Part shown: piece by piece, positions 7,703 to 16,462 of the stretch
Position numbering within the stretch: position 1 is the first letter of the stretch
How the letters are laid out: each line of letters starts with the position of its first letter
Origin: Plantibacter auratus
Lineage (GTDB): Bacteria; Actinomycetota; Actinomycetes; Actinomycetales; Microbacteriaceae
Length of the DNA: 64,000 nucleotides
Direction of reading: 5' to 3'
Assembly: GCF_050587365.1 (NCBI RefSeq)
Contig: NZ_JBOBFV010000001.1
Location: 930,001-994,000, forward strand
Made by a program: the position numbers and the translations under genes
Notes under the pieces: generated by a model
Seen by the model: only the letters and a program-made list of their open reading frames with translations
The model's database searches: none
What the model was told of the DNA's origin: nothing

Positions 7703-7930
7703 CGATCTCCACCTCCTCGGGCCCCTGTCCGTCCACAGGAACAGATTCTCCATTGGTCGTTGATCCTGATGCTGTGCTGCCCGGCACGATCGCCCTTGAG
7801 CGGCTCGAGTCGGTTGCCCGGTGGGACCTGAAGATCGTCGAGCATCTCTGCGGCACCCACCTGGCGAAGCTTCCGGAGCGCAACCCGATGGATCCGAGGA
7901 TCGATCGCACATAACCTGCTGGCGGCAGGA
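7689..7930 (-). pseudogene. higB: Frameshifted HigB toxin remnant
   Basis: Upstream of higA, one frame reads DPRIHRVALRKL and then PPGNRLEPLKGDRAG and SIRINDQWRIC, the core of HigB/RelE-fold RNases. The expected continuation is split: FLWTD is in the next frame and GPEEVEIVEYH-stop in the third. Single-base losses near 7740 (a T run on the coding strand) and near 7725 would each explain one shift. The N-terminal MIRSF-type opening is also not recognisable. As read, the toxin frame ends in RTGARGGGDR at 7699. Two sequencing errors 15 bases apart are possible but less likely than decay. Confidence 0.7.
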
Positions 7931-8386
7931 GACACCTGCACTGATGACGCCGTCTGTCGCAACCGATCTGGGGATATCTAAGCCAAATAAACGTCGACGA
8001 GCCAGCTACATACTCACGTCGGGACCAACGATCGAGATCAAGCTCAACCTAGCTTTCGACTCCTCACGAGCCCTGCCCTTAGCACAGCAGCGGCCACAGG
8101 GACTCCCGACGCAATCCCCGCAGAGCACCTGTAGGCCACTCCGATTTCCACAGATGTAGACCTTAGGTGGAATCTGCCGAATAATGTCCCTACCACGGCC
8201 ACACACCCTTCTGCGCGGGGCCCAGAAGCATCTTGAGGGCAAAAACAACAAGAATCTCGAAGAGAACTGTACGCTCATTCGAGGGCCGCTCTTCAGGCGG
8301 GACCCACCATCTGGTCGCAACCGTCTTGAGTGGCGGCCATCGAACGGCTCCGCAGGCTCCCAACACGTACCGATAGGACGAACACC
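7931..8386. other. Intergenic region upstream of the DUF262 gene
   Basis: About 450 bases, clearly richer in A+T than the flanking chromosome, with no convincing gene on either strand. The open frames here are short, overlap each other antisense, and have no start signals or family motifs. It probably holds the promoter of the DUF262 gene and decayed sequence. Confidence 0.4.
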
Positions 8387-10144
8387 TTGCAAATCGACGC
8401 GAACAAGCGAACCCTCGGTGAAGTACTCCAGCAAGGACAACATATCGTCCCGAGATATCAACGCAGATACGCTTGGGAGCCACAGAATATTAGGGACTTC
8501 TGGACAGACACGACCGAAGCCACCGACCCACACTTTCTCGGCAGCATGGTAACCAGCGGCACGACGTCAGCACCGCGCGAAGTCATCGATGGACAACAAC
8601 GCCTTACTACTGCAATCATCGCCCTGAGCGCGATTCGAGACTTGTATCTTGAGCTCAACAGCCCGGGTAGAGTAACTGGAATTAATGAATATCTCGAGTT
8701 TTTCGACCGAGACGGCATTCGCAATCATCGACTGAAGAATCGAGATGCCAGTGCAGCGAGTAGGCTCAACGACAACGTTCTTCTTAGGAAAGAGGATCGA
8801 GCAACCTCCCCAGGCTACGATCCGGAATCACTCGAGTCGCAGGCGTACGTCATATTTGACGATTTGCTACGCACCGAACTCAAGGTCCGACAGGACAAAG
8901 TCGAACACTTAGACACAATCCGCGACGCAATCCTTGAATCGGAGGTTGTCTATATCAATGTGGAAGATCGAAAAAATGCATTTACAATCTTCGAGACCCT
9001 GAACGATCGCGGCAAGAGTCTCACCGTAATGGATCTGGTGAAGAACATGCTGTTCGCCGAGATCGCTTCCGGGGATGAGGATAGCTCAGAGCGTGGATGG
9101 TCCGAAACACTCGAAACCCTGGACGAGCTCACCTTCGAGGGAATGACGCCTGACTTCTTTCTATATTACGCCTGGAATTCTCGCTATCATCCCAAACATG
9201 CCGGTACCGAAATCATCGAGCAGGCCCGATTGCGTCGATCCATAGCCGATCACTTGGACGACTGCGGAGAACGCAACGAGGCTGCGCAAGCTCTAATCAG
9301 GGACCTCTGGACAGACGCCCGGATTCTTGCCAGCTTAGACCAGACGCTCATGAGCAACGGTTCTGCCGACTCCTGGCGCGAGTTGGATAAGAATTGGAGA
9401 CGAGACAAGTACGAAGACTTGTGCGGGCGACTTTACGGCATCCTCGTCGCTGGCTCGAGCCAGCCACTTCCCCTTCTCGTTGCTCTAATGCGCTCATTTC
9501 TCCAAGCCAAGGCAGGTATCTCTCGGCGCAGACTTCTTCAGTTCTTACGACTCATTGAGAGTTTCCAGTTTCGTTGGAGCATAGCCCAACGACCCTCCAC
9601 CTCAACTATTCGCCGTCTCTATCGACAGGCAGCTTCAGCCGTCTCCGCCGCTGCATCGACGACCGCCATTGACAACGCGATGACCGGCTTCAAAGTCGGT
9701 GCTTCTAAGATAGAAGCATCGGACGCACAGTTCCGTGATGGAATCGGTCGGCTCGCGTACTCTCGAACCCGAGCGAAAGACTCGTTCCGTATCCGCCACA
9801 TTCTCACGAGAACCGAGAGATCATATGCGGCCACAAGGCTCGACCTGGGGCGACAGCTCTCCCTTGAGCACCTTCAAGGCCTTGAAGGGAGGTCTGAGGC
9901 GACTCAACGAAACTCGTGGATCTTCAAGATTGGAAATCTTGCGCTCGTACCTCCCGAGGTCAACGCAAGCTTGCCGAAGAAGTTCGACGACAAGTGCGTC
10001 GAGCTCAAGAAGTGGGTCAATCCTGAGGACGAGCCGCTGATCGCCGCCCTAGAAACAGAAATCTGGAAGGCCGAACAGTCGAACGAGCGTCTGTCATCGA
10101 TCGCTCAGCGGGCGCTGGATCTGTGGCCTAAGCTTCAGACCTGA
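8387..10144 (+). CDS. DUF262/DUF1524 protein, GmrSD-like type IV restriction nuclease candidate
   Basis: A 585-residue protein. The N-terminal DUF262 (ParB/Srx-like NTPase) domain shows YQRRYAW (24-30), DGQQRLTT (68-75), and later FETLNDRGKSLTVMDLVKNM. The C-terminal DUF1524 (His-Me-finger, HNH-like) domain shows EHLQ with its histidine near 495 and KIGNLAL with asparagine near 517, then NASLPKKF. Both active-site signatures look intact. In characterised GmrSD-type enzymes this pair gives NTP-dependent cleavage of modified phage DNA. TTG at 8387 follows AGGA and opens the conserved domain; GTG at 8330 would add 19 residues. Codon use is A+T-richer than the flanks, which suggests transfer. Confidence 0.85.
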   Translation: MQIDANKRTLGEVLQQGQHIVPRYQRRYAWEPQNIRDFWTDTTEATDPHFLGSMVTSGTTSAPREVIDGQQRLTTAIIALSAIRDLYLELNSPGRVTGINEYLEFFDRDGIRNHRLKNRDASAASRLNDNVLLRKEDRATSPGYDPESLESQAYVIFDDLLRTELKVRQDKVEHLDTIRDAILESEVVYINVEDRKNAFTIFETLNDRGKSLTVMDLVKNMLFAEIASGDEDSSERGWSETLETLDELTFEGMTPDFFLYYAWNSRYHPKHAGTEIIEQARLRRSIADHLDDCGERNEAAQALIRDLWTDARILASLDQTLMSNGSADSWRELDKNWRRDKYEDLCGRLYGILVAGSSQPLPLLVALMRSFLQAKAGISRRRLLQFLRLIESFQFRWSIAQRPSTSTIRRLYRQAASAVSAAASTTAIDNAMTGFKVGASKIEASDAQFRDGIGRLAYSRTRAKDSFRIRHILTRTERSYAATRLDLGRQLSLEHLQGLEGRSEATQRNSWIFKIGNLALVPPEVNASLPKKFDDKCVELKKWVNPEDEPLIAALETEIWKAEQSNERLSSIAQRALDLWPKLQT

Positions 10145-10492
10145 GCTAGATTGACTTCGGGAGTCGCTTCAGTTTCTTCTGGCCGCCCAGTCGACGCAAG
10201 GATTCGAGGTTACCTACGCGACGTGTTGTGAAGTCTTCGATCTCCGCGTGCTCGCGCCAATAGTACGGCGCTTCGTAGTGAGGGTCACCTTGACAAGTTC
10301 GCTAGCCTTCTCACAGCTCAAAGGTGAGCCTGCTCCAAGTGCACGTGTGTCCGGTCACCACCGGCGTGAAGATGGCAAATGTTGCGTCAGAGCGGATACA
10401 GTTCGGGCCCGGAAGTTTCGAGGGGCTCAGGGCTGCTCCGCGCCACTTTTCGTGAGCCGGACCATGTCGGTGGCCGACACTACGCTGATCGT
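10145..10492. other. Spacer between the two defence-like genes
   Basis: About 350 bases without a credible gene. A small stem CCGGT-CACC-ACCGG lies near 10350. The -10-like TACGCT for the next gene is at 10481-10486. Confidence 0.4.
10481..10486 (+). promoter_or_regulatory. -10-like TACGCT, probable leaderless start
   Basis: Six bases before the GTG at 10493. If functional, the HEPN-like gene is transcribed separately from the DUF262 gene. Confidence 0.45.
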
Positions 10493-11338
10493 GTGAACAA
10501 TGAAATGTGGCGCCCTGTAATCCCTACCGGCAGAGAGGAAGCGTTGACCGAGAGCTTCCCTAGCTACATGAGGGAGGCCATCTTTCGATGGATACATGGC
10601 ATCATCGATGTAAGTAGCGGCTACGCCTACACGCACAGATTTGTGGACTTTCAGAACGCGACTCGCGCGAATTTGGGCTTCGAGGCAGACAGGCTGCTGG
10701 ACTGGGAAAACCAGATCCTCCCCTATCTCCGTGATCTGCCCGATAACGCTTTCACTAACTTGGTCGACTATTTCGCCAGCGACAGTTATTTTCCCACCGG
10801 AAGTCCTCACCCGCTAGAAGCTATTCTCAGTAACGGCGGATCAGCATGGACGATGGTCCGCTGGAACGCTGTAAACGCTCGTCTCGCAAAGCGAGTCCCG
10901 GATGGAGTACAAGAAGCAGTCCGCAGCGTCCTACAAGCGTCGGATGCGGCATCAAAGAAGCTCCAGGAAGCATGGCTCGACGCTTATGGGACCAACCCGC
11001 GTGCTTCCGTCGCCTATAATCACGCTGTCGTGGCTGTAGAGATTGCCGCGCTATCTGTGATTCCCACCGGAAAGACCGAGCCGACACTTGCTAATGTCTT
11101 CTCCCTCCTCGAGGCTGATACGCCGAGCTGGCGACTTGTCTTCCGAGACAACTCGAAGGCTCCCGGGGCCAAGAGTCTCGCTATGATGCTCCGAACACTC
11201 TGGAGAGGACACGAGAGCCGACACGGCCGCCCTGATTATGCTGACGCCAGCCTCGAAGAAGCGCGAGCCGCAGTCATTCTTGCAGCGACCCTCGTCCAGT
11301 GGTTCACCTCTGGAGTCGTGGCATCTACTACAAGTTAG
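10493..11338 (+). CDS. HEPN / abortive-infection C-terminal-like protein
   Basis: A 281-residue helical protein without signal peptide or membrane segment. The C-terminal region resembles Abi-C/HEPN-type domains. A conserved-looking helix carries YNHAVVAVEIAALSVI, and the end reads LWRGHESRHGRPDY followed by a long Ala/Val-rich helix. R238 and H244 form an R-x5-H motif, within the Rx4-6H pattern of HEPN ribonucleases. HEPN proteins often act as RNA-cleaving toxins in abortive defence. GTG at 10493 is chosen because TACGCT precedes it by six bases; an ATG at 10505 is an alternative. The family assignment comes from motif reading only and is moderate. Confidence 0.6.
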   Translation: MNNEMWRPVIPTGREEALTESFPSYMREAIFRWIHGIIDVSSGYAYTHRFVDFQNATRANLGFEADRLLDWENQILPYLRDLPDNAFTNLVDYFASDSYFPTGSPHPLEAILSNGGSAWTMVRWNAVNARLAKRVPDGVQEAVRSVLQASDAASKKLQEAWLDAYGTNPRASVAYNHAVVAVEIAALSVIPTGKTEPTLANVFSLLEADTPSWRLVFRDNSKAPGAKSLAMMLRTLWRGHESRHGRPDYADASLEEARAAVILAATLVQWFTSGVVASTTS

Positions 11339-12108
11339 ATGTGCACGAGCCAATCGGGACGAAGGCGGATGTAGTCTGACGGGAGACCGAGGCGATCGTG
11401 GTTGACGTGAGATTGTTCAATGTACCCACCGTCAACCTTTGGCCGTCGACGCTGATCTATCATGAGAGCGGGTAAGCGGCCACGCTCGCCCGAACTCGGA
11501 CAGCGGACCACAGGCGCTAGAACGATTGTGGCGGTTTACCTTCACTCGAAAGTCGGCCCATACCTTTCAGAGTCGTCAGAGCAATTTCGTGAGTCGCCGG
11601 ATGTGCGAGAGGTTACCTTGTCCCCGCCGGTAGTACCCGGCGGGTCTGCGCACACCTCGGGCAGCATTTCTACTCGGTCCCGTTCTGCGCCTACTTTCGG
11701 AGATTGAACTGACTCGAGAGTTTCAGTTCCGCGAGAAGCCTCGCCACTGCTGAGCCGAAGCACAAGATCCCAGGGCCGGAATGAACGGCCCGAAAAGTGG
11801 GGTACCAACGGGCTGTGATGATGAGACAAAGCCCTGACGTCCGAGATGAGTCTCCATTACCTCGTCCGCGACGCGGAATGGACGGTTGAACCTAAGGTCA
11901 GCCTTGCATGCCAAGAGGTCTGGCCGATGGCAGCATCAGATAGATGCCGGAAATCGGTATCGTGCCCTGGGATGTTTCGTGAGTTCACGCGGCGACGCTG
12001 CGCATGCTGCAAGTAACGACCCCGCAACCAATCACGGCCACAGATGACTAGACGGCGGCTCGACCTGCTGGTCCGAACCGTTCCCTGAAGGTGCGAGACT
12101 GCGCAAGT
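11339..12108. other. Long gene-free stretch at the right end of the island
   Basis: About 770 bases between the HEPN-like gene and ychF. Small frames on both strands overlap each other and show no family motif or start signal. It contains an inverted repeat GGTTGACG (11400-11407)/CGTCAACC (11430-11437) and a compact hairpin at 11623-11644. It may be degraded mobile sequence or host an RNA. No integrase remnant was recognised. Confidence 0.4.
11623..11644. repeat. Perfect 8-bp hairpin in the gene-free stretch
   Basis: CCCGCCGG (11623-11630) and CCGGCGGG (11637-11644) with loop TAGTAC. It is a terminator-like structure far from any recognised gene end. Confidence 0.5.
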
Positions 12109-13182
12109 TCAGACGTTGAAGCGGAACTCCACGACGTCGCCGTCCTGCATGACGTAGTCCTTGCCCTCCATGCGGGCCTTGCCCTTGGAGCGCGCCTCGG
12201 CGACGGAGCCGGTCTCGACGAGGTCGTCGAACGAGATGACCTCGGCCTTGATGAAGCCCTTCTCGAAGTCCGTGTGGATGACGCCGGCCGCCTGGGGCGC
12301 CTTGGCACCCTGCGGGATCGTCCACGCACGCGACTCCTTCGGCCCCGCCGTGAGGTAGGTCTGGAGACCGAGCGTCGCGAAGCCGATGCGTGCGAGCTGG
12401 TCGAGGCCGGACTCGGTCTGGCCGGTCGACTCAAGCATCTCGCGGGCGTCGTCCTCGTCGAGGTCGACGAGCTCCGACTCGAGCTTGGCGTCGAGGAAGA
12501 CGGCCTTCGCCGGTGCCACGAGGGCGGCCAGCTCGTCGAGCTTCGCCTGGTCCTGCAGGACGTCCTCGTCGACGTTGAACACGTAGATGAACGGCTTGGC
12601 CGTGAGGAGACCGAGTTCCTTGATGGGCGCGAGGTCGATCTTCGTCGCCGAGAGCGGGGTGCCGGCGTTCAGCGCGTCCTGCGCCTCCTTCGCCGCCGTG
12701 AGGACGGAGGGGTCGAGCTTCTTGCCCTTGACCTCCTTCTCGAACCGGGTGATCGCCTTCTCGAGCGTCTCGAGGTCGGCGAGGATGAGCTCGGTGTTGA
12801 TGGTCTCCATGTCGGAGGCCGGGTTCACATCGCCGTCGACGTGCACGACGTCGGGGTCGGCGAAGCCGCGGACGACCTGCGCGATGGCGTCGGCCTCACG
12901 GATGTTCGCGAGGAACTTGTTGCCGAGCCCCTCCCCCTCACTCGCGCCCTTGACGATGCCGGCGATGTCGACGAAGGACACCGCGGCGGGCAGGATGCGC
13001 TCGCTGCCGAAGATCTCCGCGAGCTTGCCGAGCCGGGCGTCGGGCAGTTCGACCACGCCGACGTTCGGCTCGATCGTCGCGAACGGATAGTTCGCTGCGA
13101 GCACGTTGTTGCGCGTGAGCGCGTTGAACAGGGTGGACTTGCCGACGTTGGGCAGGCCGACGATGCCGAGAGTAAGAGCCAC
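12109..13182 (-). CDS. ychF: Redox-regulated P-loop ATPase YchF/OLA1
   Basis: A 357-residue Obg-related P-loop protein. G1 motif GLPNVGKST (9-17), G3 DIAGIVKGASEGEGLGNKFL near 72-90, a coiled-coil insert in the middle, and a C-terminal TGS domain ending YVMQDGDVVEFRFNV. YchF hydrolyses ATP in preference to GTP and associates with ribosomes and stress responses. Length is typical. It starts with GTG at 13182; TACGAT lies eight bases upstream on the coding strand, so the leader would be one or two bases at most. It marks the return to normal chromosomal composition. Confidence 0.96.
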   Translation of the reverse strand: MALTLGIVGLPNVGKSTLFNALTRNNVLAANYPFATIEPNVGVVELPDARLGKLAEIFGSERILPAAVSFVDIAGIVKGASEGEGLGNKFLANIREADAIAQVVRGFADPDVVHVDGDVNPASDMETINTELILADLETLEKAITRFEKEVKGKKLDPSVLTAAKEAQDALNAGTPLSATKIDLAPIKELGLLTAKPFIYVFNVDEDVLQDQAKLDELAALVAPAKAVFLDAKLESELVDLDEDDAREMLESTGQTESGLDQLARIGFATLGLQTYLTAGPKESRAWTIPQGAKAPQAAGVIHTDFEKGFIKAEVISFDDLVETGSVAEARSKGKARMEGKDYVMQDGDVVEFRFNV

Positions 13183-13314
13183 GAGGGTCTATCGTACTTG
13201 GCCGCGCGTCCCCGTGGGTCGCGCCTCCGCTCCGGGCACGGATCGGCACCGTCGATCGAGCGGGTTGCGGCGTGCCACCCGAGCGGTGTCGGACGCTGGT
13301 GCGAGGGTGAGGAC

Positions 13315-13896
13315 GTGCCACTGGATTTCACCGCCATCGACTTCGAGACCGCGAACTCGTCATCCGCCTCCGCCTGCAGCGTGGGCCTCGTCAGGGTCCG
13401 CGACGGCATCGTCGTCGACCGTGCGGGCTGGCTCATCCAGCCCCCTGCCGGACACGACGCGTTCCTCGAGTGGAACACCCGCATCCACGGGATCGTCGCC
13501 ACCGACGTCCTCGGGGCGCCGGGCTGGGCGGACCAGCTCGACACGCTCCTCGACTTCGCCCAGGGTGACGCCCTCGTCGCCCACAACGCCGGCTTCGACA
13601 TGGGCGTCATCCGGGGTGGCTGCGCCGCCACCGGCCTCGACTGCCCCGACCTCAGCTACCTGTGCAGCCTCAACGTCGCCCGCAAGACGTACCAGCTCGA
13701 CTCCTACCGGCTCCCCGTGGCGGCCCTCGCCGCCGGGTTCGACGACTTCCAGCACCACGACGCCACCGGCGACGCCGAGGCCTCCGCGCACATCATCATC
13801 CACGCCGCCGCCCGCCATGGAGCTTCCTCGATCGCCGAACTCGCGCAGCTCACGAGCGTGAAGATCGGCCGGATCGGGACAGCCGTCGCCGCCTGA
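13315..13896 (+). CDS. DEDDh-family 3'-5' exonuclease
   Basis: A 193-residue exonuclease of the DnaQ/epsilon superfamily. The DxE motif is in AIDFETANS (D9, E11), the middle motif in HNAGFDMGVI, and the HxxxxD motif in HHDATGDAEA, giving all four metal-binding acids plus the catalytic His. It is short and free-standing, unlike polymerase III epsilon with its alpha-binding tail, so a repair or RNase-T-like role is more likely. The GTG at 13315 follows GAGG closely and opens the nuclease fold; the frame is open far upstream, antisense to ychF, but that part is not coding. Confidence 0.85.
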   Translation: MPLDFTAIDFETANSSSASACSVGLVRVRDGIVVDRAGWLIQPPAGHDAFLEWNTRIHGIVATDVLGAPGWADQLDTLLDFAQGDALVAHNAGFDMGVIRGGCAATGLDCPDLSYLCSLNVARKTYQLDSYRLPVAALAAGFDDFQHHDATGDAEASAHIIIHAAARHGASSIAELAQLTSVKIGRIGTAVAA

Positions 13897-13954
13897 GCGC
13901 GCGGTCGCCGCGCGGCCTCCGAGCGATGTCGGCGGCCCGCGACACACTGAGGGC

Positions 13955-15334
13955 ATGGACAGCGCACTCGCCCTCGGGATCGGCCTCCTCATCGGACTCG
14001 TCATCGGCGCAGCCGTGGCGGTCCTCCTGCTGCAGCGGCGCGCCGGCGCGGGGTCGGTCGACCCGGCGCTGCTCGAGGCCAGGCACACCGCCCAGCTCGC
14101 CGACCTCCGCGGCCAGCAGGCGCAACTCCTCGCCGATGCGTCCGCCCGGGAGGCGGAAATCCGGGCCGCGCTGCGCGCCGAACTCGCCGCACTCGACGCC
14201 ACAGCCGACGGGCTCGGACGTGAGCTGAACGCCCAGCGCGAGCAGTACCGCGAGCTCGCCGAGCGCCACCGCGCCGACGCCGAACGACGATCGCGCCAGT
14301 CACACGAGGAGAGTCAGGTCCTGCAGGCCCTCGCGCCGGTGCAGCACAGCCTCGAACACATGCAGGCGAAGGTCGCGGAACTCGAGCAGCAGCGCAGCCG
14401 ACAGCACGGCGAGCTCGCACAACAACTGAAGACGGCTTCGGAGTCCGAGGAACGACTGCGGTCGACGACGGAGTCGCTCGCCTCGGCGCTCCGCAACAAC
14501 GCCACGCGCGGCGTCTGGGGCGAGACCCAGCTCCGCAACGTCGTGGAGGCCGCAGGCCTCACGCAGCGCGTCGACTTCGACCTGCAGTCGAGCATCACGT
14601 CCGACAACGGCATCGGTCGACCAGACATGGTCGTGCGACTCCCCGGCGGCAAGTCGATCGCGGTCGACGCGAAGGTGCCGTTCGCGCAGTACCTCGAAGC
14701 CAGCACCATCCCCGTCACCGCGACGGGCGAGGAGGCCGCACGGCGCACCGCCCTCCTCGCGCAGCACGTGAAGGCCGTGCGGTCGCACGTCGACGCCCTT
14801 GCGGCGAAGGGGTACTGGCGCGGCCTCGAGTCGAGCCCGGAGTTCGTGATCTGCTTCATCCCGAGCGAGTCGCTCCTCGCCGCAGCGCTCGAGGCCGACG
14901 CGAGCCTGCTCGACTACGCCTTCGGCAAACGGGTCGCCCTCGCCTCCCCCGTCAACCTGTGGGCGGTCCTCAAGACGGTCGCGTTCACCTGGCAGCAGGA
15001 CGTCCTCACCGAGGACGCGAAGCGACTGTTCGACCTCGGCAAGGAGCTCTACCAGCGGCTCTCGACGCTGTCGGACCACGCCGACCGCCTGCGCCGGTCC
15101 ATCGAGAGCACGGTCACCAACTACAACCAGTTCGCCTCGTCGTTCGAGACCCGCGTGCTCGTCACGGCGCGCAAGCTCGACGCCCTCGACGAGGCGACGG
15201 TCATCGGTCAGGTGAGCCAGAGCGACGCCTCACCGAAGCGCCTCACCGCACCGGAGGCGCAGCCCTCGCCGGAGCCGTCCGACGGCGAGCCGAGCGAGCT
15301 CGAGGCGCGACTCGCGCACCGGCTCCAGGACTGA
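13955..15334 (+). CDS. rmuC: DNA recombination protein RmuC
   Basis: A 459-residue protein with an N-terminal membrane anchor (4-26), a long coiled coil (about 60-180), and the RmuC nuclease-like core (NNATRGVWGETQLRNVVEAAG; KSIAVDAKVPF; FIPSESLLAAAL), followed by a variable tail. RmuC limits inversions between short repeats, and its core resembles restriction-endonuclease folds. The ATG at 13955 begins the anchor. A strong two-way terminator separates it from glpX. Confidence 0.93.
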   Translation: MDSALALGIGLLIGLVIGAAVAVLLLQRRAGAGSVDPALLEARHTAQLADLRGQQAQLLADASAREAEIRAALRAELAALDATADGLGRELNAQREQYRELAERHRADAERRSRQSHEESQVLQALAPVQHSLEHMQAKVAELEQQRSRQHGELAQQLKTASESEERLRSTTESLASALRNNATRGVWGETQLRNVVEAAGLTQRVDFDLQSSITSDNGIGRPDMVVRLPGGKSIAVDAKVPFAQYLEASTIPVTATGEEAARRTALLAQHVKAVRSHVDALAAKGYWRGLESSPEFVICFIPSESLLAAALEADASLLDYAFGKRVALASPVNLWAVLKTVAFTWQQDVLTEDAKRLFDLGKELYQRLSTLSDHADRLRRSIESTVTNYNQFASSFETRVLVTARKLDALDEATVIGQVSQSDASPKRLTAPEAQPSPEPSDGEPSELEARLAHRLQD

Positions 15335-15354
15335 CCTGCACGAACGCCGCACGA

Positions 15355-15396
15355 CGAAGCGCCCGGTCCCACAGTGAGGTGGAACCGGGCGCTTCG
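15355..15396. terminator. Bidirectional terminator between rmuC and glpX
   Basis: 13-bp perfect stem, CGAAGCGCCCGGT at 15355-15367 with 15384-15396, and a 16-nt loop. It lies between convergent gene ends. Confidence 0.85.
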
Positions 15397-15413
15397 CTCC
15401 GCTGGAGGAGCGG

Positions 15414-16400
15414 CTACAGCCACTTCGCAGCGAGGTGGTCCGCCTCGACGCGACGGATGGTGCCGGAACGCGACCGCAGCACGAGGCTCTCGGTGCGGAT
15501 GATCGGCCCCTTGCGCTGCACACCGTCGACGAGTTCACCGTGGGTGACGCCCGTCGCGACGAAGTACGTGTTGTCGCCTCGGACGAGGTCGTTCGCGCCG
15601 AGGACGCGGTCGAGGTCGTGACCGGCCGCGAGCGCACGCTCACGCTCGGCGTCGTCCTTCGGCATGAGCTTGCCCTGGATGAGCCCGCCGAGCGCCTTCA
15701 CCGCACACGCGGTGATGATGCCCTCAGGCGTGCCGCCGATGCCGACGCACATGTCGATCCGCGAGTCGTAGCGCGCGGCGTTGATGCCACCCGCGACGTC
15801 GCCGTCGAGCAGCAGCCGTGTCCCGGCACCCGCCGCGCGGATCTCCTCGATGAGCTGCGCGTGGCGCGGTCGGTCGAGGACGGCGACGCGGATGTCCTCG
15901 GGCTGCTTGCCCTTGGCCTTCGCGAGCTCGCGGATGTTGTCGCCGATGGACTGGCTGATGTCGACGACACCGATGCCGTCGGCACCGGTGACGATCTTGT
16001 CCATGTAGAACACCGCGGACGGGTCGAACATGCTGCCGCGGTCGGACACGGCGATGACGGAGAGGGCGTTCTGGCGGCCGGCGGCGGTGAGGCTCGTGCC
16101 GTCGATCGGGTCGACGGCGATGTCGCAGGACGGGCCGCGGCCGTTGCCGACATGCTCGCCGTTGAACAGCATGGGCGCTTCATCCTTCTCGCCCTCGCCG
16201 ATGACGACCACGCCGTCGAAGTTGACGGTGCCGAGGAAGGCGCGCATGGCGTCGACCGCTGCGCCGTCGGCGGCGTTCTTGTCGCCTCGCCCGATGAACG
16301 GCGCCGCCCGGATCGCGGCGGCCTCCGTCGCTCTCACGAGCTCCATGGCGAGGTTGCGGTCGGGCTGCAGATAGTGGGAGCCGGTTTCAGGCTGGGTCAC
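15414..16400 (-). CDS. glpX: Class II fructose-1,6-bisphosphatase GlpX
   Basis: A 328-residue enzyme that hydrolyses fructose-1,6-bisphosphate to fructose-6-phosphate in gluconeogenesis. GlpX signatures are clear: GRGDKNAADGAAVDAMR, GEGEKDEAPML, the metal site DPIDGTSLTA, and GIGGTPEGI. Start GTG at 16400 is preferred because GGAGG lies five bases before it; the in-frame ATG at 16412 would place this site inside the gene. A shorter-motif paralogue lies directly upstream on the same strand, and fbaA is divergent beyond that. Confidence 0.95.
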   Translation of the reverse strand: MTQPETGSHYLQPDRNLAMELVRATEAAAIRAAPFIGRGDKNAADGAAVDAMRAFLGTVNFDGVVVIGEGEKDEAPMLFNGEHVGNGRGPSCDIAVDPIDGTSLTAAGRQNALSVIAVSDRGSMFDPSAVFYMDKIVTGADGIGVVDISQSIGDNIRELAKAKGKQPEDIRVAVLDRPRHAQLIEEIRAAGAGTRLLLDGDVAGGINAARYDSRIDMCVGIGGTPEGIITACAVKALGGLIQGKLMPKDDAERERALAAGHDLDRVLGANDLVRGDNTYFVATGVTHGELVDGVQRKGPIIRTESLVLRSRSGTIRRVEADHLAAKWL

Positions 16401-16462
16401 TGGATCCTCCATGGATCGCTCGCCTCGTGGGACACGACGCTTCGGTGGATGAGGGTTTCAGC

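Noticed and set aside
7703..7753. An upstream ATG (7753) as the start of higA
   Set aside because: It would put 17 residues of out-of-frame higB sequence on the antitoxin; the TTG at 7702 with its upstream purine-rich site fits the family length.
8006..8552. Two overlapping antisense frames of 122 and 175 codons upstream of the DUF262 gene
   Set aside because: No motif, no start signal, and they run into the start of the DUF262 gene.
10248..10496. An 82-codon frame between the DUF262 and HEPN-like genes
   Set aside because: Composition and start are poor, and it runs into the promoter and start of the next gene.
11462..11829. Small frames of 81 and 95 codons on opposite strands in the island
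   Set aside because: They overlap each other and lack ribosome-binding sites, motifs or coding-like composition.
7300..12108. Integrase, transposase or attachment-site duplication around the island
   Set aside because: No recombinase fragment and no matching direct repeats at the two ends were found by eye.
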